From: Elioraea sp.
Lineage (GTDB): Bacteria > Pseudomonadota > Alphaproteobacteria > Acetobacterales > Acetobacteraceae
Reading direction: 5' to 3'
Assembly: GCF_022842375.1 (NCBI RefSeq)
Contig: NZ_JALHPR010000010.1
Location: forward strand, 1 to 64,000
Length of the DNA stretch: 64,000 bases
Below are positions 8,296-17,171 of this stretch, piece after piece. The translations under genes were made by a program, and so were the position numbers. Each line of letters begins with the position of its first letter. Positions within the stretch are counted from its first letter, which is position 1. The notes beneath the pieces were generated by a model. That model saw only the letters and a program-made list of their open reading frames with translations, was not told the DNA's origin and did no database searches.

Positions 8296-9265
8296 GCCCG
8301 TAGAAGGCGAGCGCATCCGCCGCCGCCGCCGCGAGATCGAAGCGCGGGGCGTAGCCTGTCGCGCCCGCCAGCCGTGAGATGTCGAGGGCGGGGCGGCTGA
8401 ACGGGACGTGGGTGATGACGTTCGCCGCCTCGCCTTGGGCAGCGACGCGCCAGCGGAACCCGGGCTTCACGGCGGCAAGGGCTTCGCAGAAATCGGCTGC
8501 GCTGGTCGCGACACCGCTGCCGAGGTTGAACACGGCGTGTGAGAGCGCGGGCGCGTCGAGCAGGCCGATCAGCCCGGCCGCGACGTCGCGCACATAGATG
8601 TGGTCGCCGCGCGTCGGCGTATTCAGCACCGCCTCGCGCCCCGCCACGGCGGCGACGAGCGCCGCGTGGTGCGGCGAGAGCGTGTCGCGCAGTCCCGTGT
8701 CGCGCTCCCACGGCCCGAACACCGAGCCGAGGCGTGCTGCGGCAAAGGAAAGGCCGTTGACGAGGGCAAGCCGCGCGAGCGCCTGTTCGGCGGCGAGCTT
8801 GGTGATGCCGTAGAGCATCACCGGCCGCGGCCAGGTGCCATCCTCGGTGAACGGGGGCGCACCCTCCGGCTGCTGGCCGTACACCGCGACGGAGGAGGGA
8901 TAGACGAAGCGCGCGATGCCATGCGCCAGGGCCGCGCGCTGCACCGCGAGCGCGCCCTGCAGGTTCACCGCGACGATGGTCTCGGCATCGGTCTTCTCGC
9001 GCGCGGGCCCAGCCGTAATCACGGCCGCATGCAGCACGCGCGTGACGGGTGCAGCAGCGAAGCCGGAGATGAGATCGGACTCGGAACGGATATCGCCCTG
9101 CACAGGAACGATCCGCCCAGGCAACGCCGCGAAGCGCGCGGTGGCATCCGCCGGCACGGCGGCGCGGTCGAACGCCACCACGGTGCCGCCGCGCGCGAGC
9201 AGCGCCTCTGTCACGGCAAGTCCCACGAAGCCGCAGGCGCCGGTGATCAGCGTGACATCAGACAC
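8273..9265 (-). CDS. NAD(P)-dependent epimerase/dehydratase, extended SDR
   Basis: A 330-residue extended short-chain dehydrogenase. The dinucleotide-binding motif GACGFVG is at about residues 9-15, the catalytic SS...YGITK set lies mid-protein, and a GDHIYVRD segment is typical of sugar-nucleotide or related epimerases. The substrate is not deducible from the sequence. It begins 8 bases inside the preceding SDR gene, so the two are probably co-transcribed behind purF. Its stop lies inside the 3' end of the convergent aapM gene. Confidence 0.85.
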   Translation of the reverse strand: MSDVTLITGACGFVGLAVTEALLARGGTVVAFDRAAVPADATARFAALPGRIVPVQGDIRSESDLISGFAAAPVTRVLHAAVITAGPAREKTDAETIVAVNLQGALAVQRAALAHGIARFVYPSSVAVYGQQPEGAPPFTEDGTWPRPVMLYGITKLAAEQALARLALVNGLSFAAARLGSVFGPWERDTGLRDTLSPHHAALVAAVAGREAVLNTPTRGDHIYVRDVAAGLIGLLDAPALSHAVFNLGSGVATSAADFCEALAAVKPGFRWRVAAQGEAANVITHVPFSRPALDISRLAGATGYAPRFDLAAAAADALAFYGLSAPLRA

Positions 9266-9968
9266 CGATGATCTCCCCGGTCCGCATCTCCGACGGCAGG
9301 CAGAGGGGAAACAGCTTCGCCGCCACCTCGGCCGGCGTCGGCACGGTCATGGGGTCCTCGCCAGGCATGGCGGCGGCGCGCATGCGGGTGCGCACGATTC
9401 CGGGGTCGAACACGTTGGCCTTGGCTGGCGAGGTCGCGAGTTCCTGCGCCCAGGTGACGACGAGATGCTCGAGTGCGGCCTTCGACGCGCCATACGGCCC
9501 CCAATAGGCCTTCGGCCGTGCCGCGCGGCCCGAGGTGACGAATACCGCGCGGCCGGCATCGGAGGCGCGCAGCAGGGGTTCGGTCGTGCGCATCAGGTGC
9601 CAGTTGGCGGTGAGGTTCACCGCCAGCACGTCCGCCCAGTCCTTCGCCGGCAGGTGGGTGATCGGCCCGAGGCGGCCAAGCACGCCGGCATTGCCGATGA
9701 CGATGTCGAGCCGCCCGAAGCGCTGCGCGATCGTCGGCCCCAGCATGTCGACGTCATCGCCCTTCTTGAGGTCGAGCGGCACGAGGCTCGCAGGCAGGCC
9801 GCCCGCGGCGCGGATCGCATCGTCGGTCTCCTCGAGCCCGCCGGCGTTGCGGCCCGTGGCGACGACCTGCGCGCCTGCGGCCCCGAGCGCGATGGCGATC
9901 GCAGCACCAAGGCCGCGCGAGGCGCCCGTGACGAGCGCCACGCGCCCCGTCAGCTCCTTGCCCATCAT
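9258..9968 (-). CDS. Short-chain dehydrogenase/reductase
   Basis: A 236-residue classical SDR with TGASRGLG at about residues 14-21, NAGVLG, an active-site Ser strand (VFVTSGRA) and Tyr-Lys in YGASK. It is a cytoplasmic NAD(P)-dependent oxidoreductase with unknown substrate. Starting at 9968 it overlaps the purF stop by 4 bases (ATGA), and its 3' end overlaps the next gene by 8 bases. This tight packing suggests one transcript purF-SDR-epimerase. A second ATG directly after the first (9965) is equally possible. Confidence 0.88.
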   Translation of the reverse strand: MMGKELTGRVALVTGASRGLGAAIAIALGAAGAQVVATGRNAGGLEETDDAIRAAGGLPASLVPLDLKKGDDVDMLGPTIAQRFGRLDIVIGNAGVLGRLGPITHLPAKDWADVLAVNLTANWHLMRTTEPLLRASDAGRAVFVTSGRAARPKAYWGPYGASKAALEHLVVTWAQELATSPAKANVFDPGIVRTRMRAAAMPGEDPMTVPTPAEVAAKLFPLCLPSEMRTGEIIGV

Positions 9969-11446
9969 CCTTCGGCGAGCAGCGAGAGCTGGCGGTCGTT
10001 GGTGGGGGAGGCGAAGTCGGTCAACGGGATCGGGTATTCGCCGGTGAAGCAGGCATCGCAGTATTGCGGGCGATCCGGGTTGCGTCCCTCGGCGCCGACG
10101 GCGCGGTAGAGCCCGTCGATCGAGATGAAGGCGAGGCTGTCCACCCCGATGATCCGCGCCATCGCAGCGACGTCGTTGCGCGCGGCCAACAGCTTGTCGC
10201 GCTCCGGTGTGTCGATGCCGTAGAAGCAGGAATGCGTCGTCGGCGGCGAGGAGATGCGCATGTGCACCTCCGCCGCACCGGCCGCGCGCACCATCTCGAC
10301 GATCTTGCGGCTCGTGGTGCCGCGCACGATCGAGTCATCAACCAGAACGACGCGCTTGCCCTCGATCAGCGCGCGGTTGGCGCTGTGCTTCAGCTTCACG
10401 CCGAGGTTGCGGATGCTGTCGGTCGGCTCGATGAAGGTTCGGCCGACGTAATGGTTGCGGATGATGCCGAGCTCGAACGGCAGCCCCGCTTCCGCCGCGT
10501 AGCCGATCGCCGCCGGCACGCCGCTGTCGGGCACGGGCACCACGACATCGGCCGCAGGGTGGCTCTCGCGGGCAAGCTCCGCGCCGATGCGCTTCCTTAC
10601 GTCGTACACCGGCGTTCCCTCGACCACGCTGTCGGGGCGGGCGAAGTAGATGTACTCGAAGATGCAGAAGCGCGAGGGTTGCTTCGCCCAGGGCTTGATG
10701 CTGCGCACGCCGCTGTCGTCGATCACCACGATCTCGCCAGGCTCGACATCGCGCACGAACTCGGCGCCGACGATGTCGAGCGCGCAGGTCTCCGACGCAA
10801 GCACCCAGCCGCCATCCTTCGCCGGCGTCGGCAGCCGGCCGAGGATCAGCGGGCGAACGCCGAACGGATCGCGCACGCCGATCAGCGCCTCGGCCGTCAG
10901 TGCAACCAGGCTGTAGGCGCCCTGCACCTGCTTCAGCGCGTCGATCAGCCGATCCACCACGGTCGAGTAGAGGCTGATGGCGATGAGGTGGACGAACACC
11001 TCGCTGTCGGTCGTCGACTGGAACAGGCAGCCGCGGCGCACCAGGGCGCGGCGAAGCTGGGTGGCGTTGGTGAGGTTGCCGTTATGCCCGACCGCGAGCC
11101 CGCCGAACTCGAAATCGGCGTAGAGCGGCTGGACGTTGCGCAGCACCGTGTCGCCTGTCGTCGCATAGCGGTTGTGCCCGATCGCGGCACGGCCGGGCAG
11201 CGAGGCGATCACACGCGCATCGGAGAAATTGTCGCCGACGAGGCCGAGGCCACGATGGTTGAAGAACCGCTCGCCATCGAAGCTGACGATGCCGGCCGCC
11301 TCCTGCCCGCGATGCTGGAGCGCGTGCAGCCCAAGCGCCGTGACCGCCGCGGCGTCGGTCGCCGTCCAGACACCGAAGACGCCGCATTCCTCGTGCGGAT
11401 GGTCGCCGTCAGGGTGCTCGAACTCGTGGTCAGGACGCATCGCCAT
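9965..11446 (-). CDS. purF: Amidophosphoribosyltransferase
   Basis: PurF makes phosphoribosylamine from PRPP and glutamine, the first committed step of purine synthesis. At 493 residues it has family length. A short propeptide precedes EECGVFG; Cys21 would become the N-terminal nucleophile of the glutaminase domain. The PRPP-binding loop VLVDDSIVRGTT is present. Four cysteines in FCIFEYIYFARPDS, HSCFYGID and YCDACFTG match the positions of the iron-sulfur ligands in the Bacillus-type enzyme, so a [4Fe-4S] form is likely. cvpA lies 39 bases upstream, a classical cvpA-purF pair. Confidence 0.97.
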   Translation of the reverse strand: MAMRPDHEFEHPDGDHPHEECGVFGVWTATDAAAVTALGLHALQHRGQEAAGIVSFDGERFFNHRGLGLVGDNFSDARVIASLPGRAAIGHNRYATTGDTVLRNVQPLYADFEFGGLAVGHNGNLTNATQLRRALVRRGCLFQSTTDSEVFVHLIAISLYSTVVDRLIDALKQVQGAYSLVALTAEALIGVRDPFGVRPLILGRLPTPAKDGGWVLASETCALDIVGAEFVRDVEPGEIVVIDDSGVRSIKPWAKQPSRFCIFEYIYFARPDSVVEGTPVYDVRKRIGAELARESHPAADVVVPVPDSGVPAAIGYAAEAGLPFELGIIRNHYVGRTFIEPTDSIRNLGVKLKHSANRALIEGKRVVLVDDSIVRGTTSRKIVEMVRAAGAAEVHMRISSPPTTHSCFYGIDTPERDKLLAARNDVAAMARIIGVDSLAFISIDGLYRAVGAEGRNPDRPQYCDACFTGEYPIPLTDFASPTNDRQLSLLAEG

Positions 11447-11485
11447 CAGCCACCCCTTCCCAGCCTCCCGCCTCAGCGGCCCACC

Positions 11486-12115
11486 TCAGCGGGTGGTGTT
11501 CAGCAACCTGTCCAGGTCCCGTCGCTCCTCGGGCCTGTAGCCTTCGCTCCGCTCCGCCGGGCGCGCTGGCGCCGGGCGGAGCAGCTGGTCGACCGGTGGG
11601 CGCTGCCCCTGCGCGGGCGGGGCCGGCAGAAGCCCGGGCGGCAGCCGTGCGACGATCCACGCAGCGCCAGGCTCGGCGAAGCGCACGCTCTGTGCCTCGC
11701 GAAGCCAATCGGGCCACCGCGCCTTGTCCCCTGCCAGGAACGCGAGCGCAATATAAGCGAAACACACGAGCACGGCACCCCGCACGAGGCCGAACAGCAG
11801 GCCGAGCGTCCGGTCGATGCTACCCGCCGCACTGTCCTGCACGCGGTCAGCCAACAGCCGCGCGACGATCGACAGCAGGATCAGGACGACAAGGAAGATG
11901 GCCCCGCCGGCCGCCAGGTTCGAGACCAGCCCCGGGTCAAGCCAGGCATGCAGGTAGGGCGCACCAAGCTGGTACAGGGCGAGGGCGGCGATGGCGGCCC
12001 CGATCCACGCGCCGATGCCGAGCACCTCGCGCACGAAGCCCCGCAGCATCGCAAGCAGGCCAGAGATCAGCACAACGCCAAGCACGGCGAGGTCAAGCCA
12101 GAGGCTGTTGGTCAC
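11486..12115 (-). CDS. cvpA: CvpA family inner-membrane protein
   Basis: A 209-residue protein with four hydrophobic helices in the first 150 residues, the arrangement of CvpA (colicin V production) proteins, and a Pro/Arg-rich cytoplasmic tail. The N-terminus LDLAVLGVVLISGLLAMLRG and the segment DRTLGLLFGLVRG are typical of the family. The molecular role of CvpA is poorly defined; in several bacteria it affects envelope stress tolerance. It sits between radA and purF on the same strand, matching the conserved cvpA-purF linkage. Confidence 0.88.
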   Translation of the reverse strand: MTNSLWLDLAVLGVVLISGLLAMLRGFVREVLGIGAWIGAAIAALALYQLGAPYLHAWLDPGLVSNLAAGGAIFLVVLILLSIVARLLADRVQDSAAGSIDRTLGLLFGLVRGAVLVCFAYIALAFLAGDKARWPDWLREAQSVRFAEPGAAWIVARLPPGLLPAPPAQGQRPPVDQLLRPAPARPAERSEGYRPEERRDLDRLLNTTR

Positions 12116-12155
12116 GGCAGTCCCGGTCCCCCCGGACGGAGAAGGTCGCCGCCTT

Positions 12156-13613
12156 CTACCCTGCCCGCCCCCCCTGCGCCATGGGGCTGGGCGCCATGGC
12201 CCCGGCAGGAAGGGCGGGCTTGCTGCGCCGCACGGTTTCGCCAGCGATCCGCGTCACGAGGTCGGCGAGGTGGCCGACCTCCCAGGCGGCGAGCCCGTCG
12301 GGGATGGCGAGCCCCTTGCCGCGCGAGGCAGGCCGGCGCGGCAGGGCGGCCGCGGTGAAGCCGAGCTTGGCGGCCTCCTTCAACCGCGCCTCGGCCTGCG
12401 CCACCATCCGCACCTCGCCCGAGAGCCCGACCTCGCCGAAGAACACCATCGCGGCATCGGTCGGCCGGTCGGTCGCGGCGGAGGCAAGGGCTGCGGCGAC
12501 CGCGAGATCAGCGGCGGGCTCGGTGATGCGCAAGCCCCCGGCGACGTTGAGGTAGACGTCGGCTCCCGCGAGCGAGAGGCCGCAGCGGGTTTCGAGCACG
12601 GCCAGCAGCATGGAAAGCCTGCCCGAGTCCCAGCCGATCACCGCCCGGCGCGGGCTTCCGCCCGGGCTTGGCGAGAGCAGCGCCTGCACCTCGACCAGCA
12701 CGGGCCGCGTTCCCTCCACCCCCGCGAACACGGCGGAGCCGGAGACGTTCCCCCGACGCTCGGCCAGGAACAGGGCGGAGGGATTGGCGACCTCGATCAG
12801 CCCGCGCTCGGTCATCTCGAACACGCCGATCTCGTCGGTCGCGCCGAAGCGGTTCTTCACGCCGCGCAGGATGCGGAAGGCGTGCCCGCGCTCACCCTCG
12901 AAGTAGAGGACGGCATCGACCATGTGCTCGAGCACGCGGGGGCCGGCGAGCGCCCCTTCCTTGGTGACGTGGCCGACAAGCACGAGCGCGAAGCCGCGCG
13001 ACTTGGCGAGGCGGATGAGCTCTGCCGCGCAGGCGCGCACCTGCGCGACCGTGCCGGGGGCGCTGTCGAGCGTATCCAGCCACATCGTCTGGATCGAATC
13101 GATCACCACGAGTGCGACGTCACGCTCGGCTTCCAGCGAGGCGACGATGTCGCGCAGTGCCGTCGCGGCGGCGAGGCCGAGCGGCGCGTCCGCCAACCCG
13201 AGGCGCAGCGCGCGAAGCCGCACCTGCTCGATCGCCTCCTCGCCGGAGATGTAGAGGACGCGCAAGCCTCCCATGGCGAGCTTCGCGGCGGCCTGGAGCA
13301 GGATGGTGCTCTTGCCGATGCCGGGATCGCCGCCGACCAGGATGACGGAGGCAGCGACCAGCCCGCCGCCGAGCACGCGGTCGAACTCCGGGATGCCGAA
13401 GGGCACGCGCGGCGGCGGCGTGCTCTCGCCCTTCAGCGGCACGAAGGCGACGCGCCTTCCGCCGACGCCTGCCTTGGCGATCGGCCCTGGGCGTGCCTCG
13501 ACCGTCTCCTCGACGATGCTGTTCCAGGCGTTGCAGGATTCGCACTTGCCGGCCCATTTCGGCGTCACGGCGCCGCAGGACTGGCAGACATAGCGGGCGG
13601 AGGGACGTGCCAT
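12156..13613 (-). CDS. radA: DNA repair protein RadA (Sms)
   Basis: RadA is a RecA-like DnaB-type ATPase that drives branch migration in recombination. The 485-residue protein has a C4 zinc finger (Cys10, Cys13, Cys24, Cys27), a Walker A GGDPGIGKST at about residues 94-103, the RadA signature KNRFG at 253-257, and a C-terminal Lon-like domain. It is transcribed toward cvpA with a 40-base gap. The gene upstream (13657-14439) is an unrelated lower-GC orphan. Confidence 0.97.
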   Translation of the reverse strand: MARPSARYVCQSCGAVTPKWAGKCESCNAWNSIVEETVEARPGPIAKAGVGGRRVAFVPLKGESTPPPRVPFGIPEFDRVLGGGLVAASVILVGGDPGIGKSTILLQAAAKLAMGGLRVLYISGEEAIEQVRLRALRLGLADAPLGLAAATALRDIVASLEAERDVALVVIDSIQTMWLDTLDSAPGTVAQVRACAAELIRLAKSRGFALVLVGHVTKEGALAGPRVLEHMVDAVLYFEGERGHAFRILRGVKNRFGATDEIGVFEMTERGLIEVANPSALFLAERRGNVSGSAVFAGVEGTRPVLVEVQALLSPSPGGSPRRAVIGWDSGRLSMLLAVLETRCGLSLAGADVYLNVAGGLRITEPAADLAVAAALASAATDRPTDAAMVFFGEVGLSGEVRMVAQAEARLKEAAKLGFTAAALPRRPASRGKGLAIPDGLAAWEVGHLADLVTRIAGETVRRSKPALPAGAMAPSPMAQGGRAG

Positions 13614-13656
13614 CGGCCGACGATAGGCGCCGCGCCCGTGGTCGCGGAAGGGCGGA

Positions 13657-14439
13657 TCAGGTGTACCTGGCCAAGCCCAGTCGCACTGTGATCGGCGAGG
13701 TCACGAAACAGTCGAAATAATCGCCGACCGGGGGATACCAGCCCTTCTTCGCTGCGACGTCATCGCCTTCCGCGTTCTGCCTCCAGGCCTTGCCCTTCCA
13801 GCTGATGCGCTTGCCACCGGTCATCCATTTCTGCGTCCTGGAATGCAGCAGGTCGTGGAACTTCCCCATCGGACAGCAGAGGTTGGTCCAGGCATCGACC
13901 GCATAGACCGGCCCGGCATCATGCACGGTGTCCTTGAGCGAGGCGATCGTCCTGCCTTCGAGCGCGGCGACGGCGGCAGGTGGGCCGATGACGGCCCAGC
14001 CATGGTCACCAGGCGGTGCGAGGCTTGCAACCGCGATATCGGAAACGGGCGTCGGTCGCCCAAGTTTCTCCCAGGCCGCGAAGGCGGCGACGGACGCGAG
14101 TTCACCGCAATTGCCGGCGCCAACGGCCAGGCGGATCAGCTCCTCGCCATACTTGATCGGGCTGTCGCCAAGGGCTTCCGCTTCGAAGGATCGAAGGAAC
14201 GCCTGCCCGGCGATCGTGCGTCGCAGTTCGAACACCGCATCGCGCCCGGTCTCGTCAGCTGACGCGATCATCGTGTCGATGTGGGCATGGTCCTTATCGA
14301 GCACGATCTTGTTCACCGACTTGGCGGGACCGGGGTTCTTGTCCTCGGAGGCGCCCACCCAGTCGGCGCGCTTCTTCCCGCCTGTGTAGAACTTCCGCGC
14401 CTCTTCGAACGCGTGGCCTGCAACTTCCGAGTATGCCAT
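13657..14439 (-). CDS. Uncharacterised protein with a Cys-His-Asp arrangement (papain/transglutaminase-like?)
   Basis: A 260-residue protein I cannot assign to a named family. Three conserved-looking segments stand out: GNCGELA with Cys111, GDHGWAV with His146, and YAVDAWTN with Asp182. This order and spacing resemble the Cys-His-Asp triad of papain- or transglutaminase-fold proteases, deamidases and some bacterial toxins or effectors. No signal peptide or transmembrane segment is visible. Sampled 60-base stretches are about 57-67% GC, below most of the neighbouring sequence, and it splits mlaF from radA. The function is inference only; it could be an unrelated protein that merely contains these residues. 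Confidence 0.7.
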   Translation of the reverse strand: MAYSEVAGHAFEEARKFYTGGKKRADWVGASEDKNPGPAKSVNKIVLDKDHAHIDTMIASADETGRDAVFELRRTIAGQAFLRSFEAEALGDSPIKYGEELIRLAVGAGNCGELASVAAFAAWEKLGRPTPVSDIAVASLAPPGDHGWAVIGPPAAVAALEGRTIASLKDTVHDAGPVYAVDAWTNLCCPMGKFHDLLHSRTQKWMTGGKRISWKGKAWRQNAEGDDVAAKKGWYPPVGDYFDCFVTSPITVRLGLARYT

Positions 14440-14488
14440 GGCGCGCCTCGTTCTCGGGTCGACCCGCGCAACCGTAGCGCAGGGAAGA

Positions 14489-15271
14489 TCAGCGCCGCAC
14501 CTCCATCCTGATCGGGCCCTCGGTGCTGCCCGTCACGAACTGGTCGACATAGGGGTTGCCGCTGTCGCGGATCGCGGCCGCCGGGCCCTTCCACACGATC
14601 GATCCCTTGTGGATCATCGCCACCGTGTCGGCGATGCGCTGGGCGGACGCCATGTCGTGGGTGATCGAGAACGCGGTGGCGCCAAGGCGCTTCACCTGGG
14701 CGACGATGAGGTCGTCGATGATCGCACCCATGATGGGGTCGAGCCCCGTCGTCGGCTCATCGAAGAACACGATGTCGGGCTGTGCCGCGATGGCGCGCGC
14801 AAGCGCGACGCGCTTCTGCATGCCGCCCGACAGCTCCGACGGCGAAAGCTCGGCCACATCGGCGCCGAGGCCCACCTGGGCGAGGATCTCGACCGCGCGC
14901 GGCTTGGCCTCGCGGCGGCTGATGCGGCGCTTGGCGATCAGCCCGAAGCACACGTTCTCCCAGACCGGCAGGCTGTCGAACAGCGCAGCCCCCTGGAACA
15001 GCATGCCGATGTGGCCGTTCACCGCGTCACGCTCCGCCCGGCCCATCGACAGAACGTCGCGCCCGTCGATCTCGATCGTTCCGGCATCGGGCGTGATCAG
15101 GCCGAGGATGCACTTGATCAGGACGCTCTTGCCCGAGCCAGATCCGCCGATCACGACGATCGAGCTTCCCGCCGGAACATCAAGGTCCAGCTTGTCCAGC
15201 ACGACCTTCGGCCCGAAGGCCTTGGAGAGGCCGCGGATGCGGATCTTCGGCGGGGGTTCCACGCTCGTCAT
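14489..15271 (-). CDS. mlaF: Phospholipid ABC transporter ATP-binding protein MlaF
   Basis: The 260-residue ATPase powers the Mla/MCE lipid transporter that keeps outer-membrane lipid asymmetry. It has Walker A GGSGSGKS at residues 42-49, ABC signature LSGGMQKR at 147-154 and Walker B DEPTTGLDP at 171-179. The MQKR form and TTGLDP belong to the MlaF/Ttg2A branch. ATG 15271 overlaps the mlaE stop by the ATGA arrangement, so translation is coupled. The frame is open 70 codons upstream, but that is antisense-like sequence within mlaE. No mlaD, mlaC or mlaB follows. Confidence 0.94.
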   Translation of the reverse strand: MTSVEPPPKIRIRGLSKAFGPKVVLDKLDLDVPAGSSIVVIGGSGSGKSVLIKCILGLITPDAGTIEIDGRDVLSMGRAERDAVNGHIGMLFQGAALFDSLPVWENVCFGLIAKRRISRREAKPRAVEILAQVGLGADVAELSPSELSGGMQKRVALARAIAAQPDIVFFDEPTTGLDPIMGAIIDDLIVAQVKRLGATAFSITHDMASAQRIADTVAMIHKGSIVWKGPAAAIRDSGNPYVDQFVTGSTEGPIRMEVRR

Positions 15272-16053
15272 CGCGCGAAGAACAGCTCGGTGATCACGTA
15301 GTTGAACACCAGGATGAGGATGGAGGCCGACACCACCGCGTTGGTCGTCGCGGCCCCCACGCCCTGCGCCCCGCCCTTGCTGTGATAGCCCTGGAAGCAG
15401 CCCATCAGCGCGATCACGAAGCCGAACACGGCTGCCTTGACGAGGCCCGAGAACACGTCCTCGAACTTCAGGAATTCCCACGTGCGCGTCATGTAGGCGC
15501 CAGCGTTGAAGTCGAGCTTGAACACGCCGACGATGAAGCCGCCCATCACGCCCAGGATGTCGGCCACCACCACGAGCATCGGCAGCACCAGCGTGGCGGC
15601 GACCAGGCGCGGCACCACGAGGTACTTCATCGGGTTGGTGGACAGCGTCGTCAGCGCGTCGATCTGGTCGGTCACGCGCATCGTGCCGATCTCGGCCGCG
15701 ATCGCAGCCCCGATGCGGCCCGCCACCATCAGCCCGGCGAGGACGGGGCCAAGCTCACGCGTGATCGAGAGGACGACGACGGTCGCCACCGCCCCTTCGG
15801 CCGAGAACCGCGCGAAGCCGGTGTAGGATTGCAGCGCCAGCACCATGCCGGAGAAGATCGCGGTCAGCGCCACCACCGGCAGCGAGAAATACCCGATCTC
15901 GAGCATCTGCCGCCCGAGCAGGCGCGGATAGAAGGGCGGGCGCACGCAATGGCCGAGGGCCGAGACGGCGAACAGCACGACCTGCCCCGCCGTGGCGAGC
16001 ACGGAGAACAGGCCGGCACCGATGCTGCCAATGAAACCGAGGACAGCGCCCAT
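15268..16053 (-). CDS. mlaE: Phospholipid ABC transporter permease MlaE
   Basis: A 261-residue inner-membrane permease of the MlaE family. Hydrophobic helices are spread through the protein, with the family segments REIGY-like (MLEIGYFSLPVV), ITRELGPVLAGLMVAGR and GAAIAAEIGTMRVTDQIDAL. It forms the membrane core bound by MlaF. ATG 16053 overlaps the alr stop by one base (TGATG); a GTG one codon earlier is also possible. The gene chain dnaB-alr-mlaE-mlaF is tightly packed. Confidence 0.94.
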   Translation of the reverse strand: MGAVLGFIGSIGAGLFSVLATAGQVVLFAVSALGHCVRPPFYPRLLGRQMLEIGYFSLPVVALTAIFSGMVLALQSYTGFARFSAEGAVATVVVLSITRELGPVLAGLMVAGRIGAAIAAEIGTMRVTDQIDALTTLSTNPMKYLVVPRLVAATLVLPMLVVVADILGVMGGFIVGVFKLDFNAGAYMTRTWEFLKFEDVFSGLVKAAVFGFVIALMGCFQGYHSKGGAQGVGAATTNAVVSASILILVFNYVITELFFAR

Positions 16054-17171
16054 CACGCCAGCGGCCGGACCGGACCGTAGGCGCGGCCATAGCGGGCGCC
16101 GAGCGAGGTCAGCACCTCATACCCGTTCGTGCCGGCGAGCTCGGCCACGGCATCGGGCGGCAGTTCCGGCCCGAGCAGGCGGAGCGTCCGGCCCGGCGCG
16201 AGGTCGGGGTGGTCGGTCACATCGAATGTCAGCAGATCCATCGAGACGCGGCCCGCCATGGGAACAGGGCGGCCGCGGGCATACGCGACCCCGCGGCCAG
16301 AGAGCGCGCGAAGGTAGCCATCGGCATAGCCCGCCGCAACCGTTGCAATCAGGCTCGGCCGCGCAGCCCGCCAGGTGGCGTTGTAGCCCACGCTCTCCCC
16401 CGCCCCGATCTCGCGCACCTGCAGGACGGGGGCATCGAGCGCGACCGTGCAGCGCAGCGGGTTCGGCGCCCCAGGTGTCGGGTTGAGGCCGTAGAGCGCT
16501 GCCCCCGGCCGGGCGAGATCGGACGCGCCCAGCGCGCCCAGGAAGATGCCTGAGCTGTTGGCGAGGCTCGCCGGCACCTCCGGCAACATCGCGCGCGCGG
16601 CGGCGAAGCGGGCAACCTGCCCGGCATTCAGCGGATCGTCGGCCACTTCCGAGGAGACGAAATGCGTCATCACGTAGCGGAGGTCGATGCCGTCGAGCAG
16701 CGCGCGGTCGTTGGCAAGCTGCGTCACCTCGGCCGGGGAGAGGCCGAGGCGGCTCATCCCCGTGTCGATGTGCAGCAGCGCGGGCAGCCGCCCGCCGGCC
16801 GCGCGCGCCGCGTCCCGCCAGCGCGCGAGCTGGCCGAGATCATTCAGCACCGGAACGATCCGCGCGCGGATGAACTCGCCCTCGCTCCCCCCGGTCACGC
16901 CGTTCAGCTCGGCAATCATCACGTCATCGGGCAGCAGCGGGCGCAGCGCCAGCGCCTCCGACAGGTGCGCGACGAACACATGCCGGCAGCCCTCCGCCAC
17001 GAGCCGCGGCGCGACGGCGGCGGCGCCAAGCCCGTAGGCATCGGCCTTCAGGACGGCAGCGACGGGGCCTGACGGATGGCGCGCGCGAAGGTCGTGCCAG
17101 TTGGCGGCGATCGCGTCGAGGTCGATGGTCAGCGTGGCCGCACCATGTCGCGACGCTTCAGTCCGCGTCAT
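16053..17171 (-). CDS. alr: Alanine racemase
   Basis: Alr converts L-alanine to D-alanine for peptidoglycan. The 372-residue PLP enzyme has Lys42 in AVLKADAYGLG (Schiff base), Tyr263 in VGYNATW (second catalytic base), and a C-terminal beta domain with AGRVSMDLLTFDV. ATG 17171 is chosen; the frame is open to 17396, but that extension is antisense to the dnaB C-terminus and low-complexity. The start lies 14 bases inside the end of dnaB, consistent with the dnaB-alr linkage common in this group. Confidence 0.96.
   Translation of the reverse strand: MTRTEASRHGAATLTIDLDAIAANWHDLRARHPSGPVAAVLKADAYGLGAAAVAPRLVAEGCRHVFVAHLSEALALRPLLPDDVMIAELNGVTGGSEGEFIRARIVPVLNDLGQLARWRDAARAAGGRLPALLHIDTGMSRLGLSPAEVTQLANDRALLDGIDLRYVMTHFVSSEVADDPLNAGQVARFAAARAMLPEVPASLANSSGIFLGALGASDLARPGAALYGLNPTPGAPNPLRCTVALDAPVLQVREIGAGESVGYNATWRAARPSLIATVAAGYADGYLRALSGRGVAYARGRPVPMAGRVSMDLLTFDVTDHPDLAPGRTLRLLGPELPPDAVAELAGTNGYEVLTSLGARYGRAYGPVRPLA

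Noticed and set aside
9258-9968. The SDR considered as a second FabG.
   Set aside because: It lacks FabG context and the NNAG...RDG pattern; the gene at 23981 is a clear FabG within the fatty-acid cluster.
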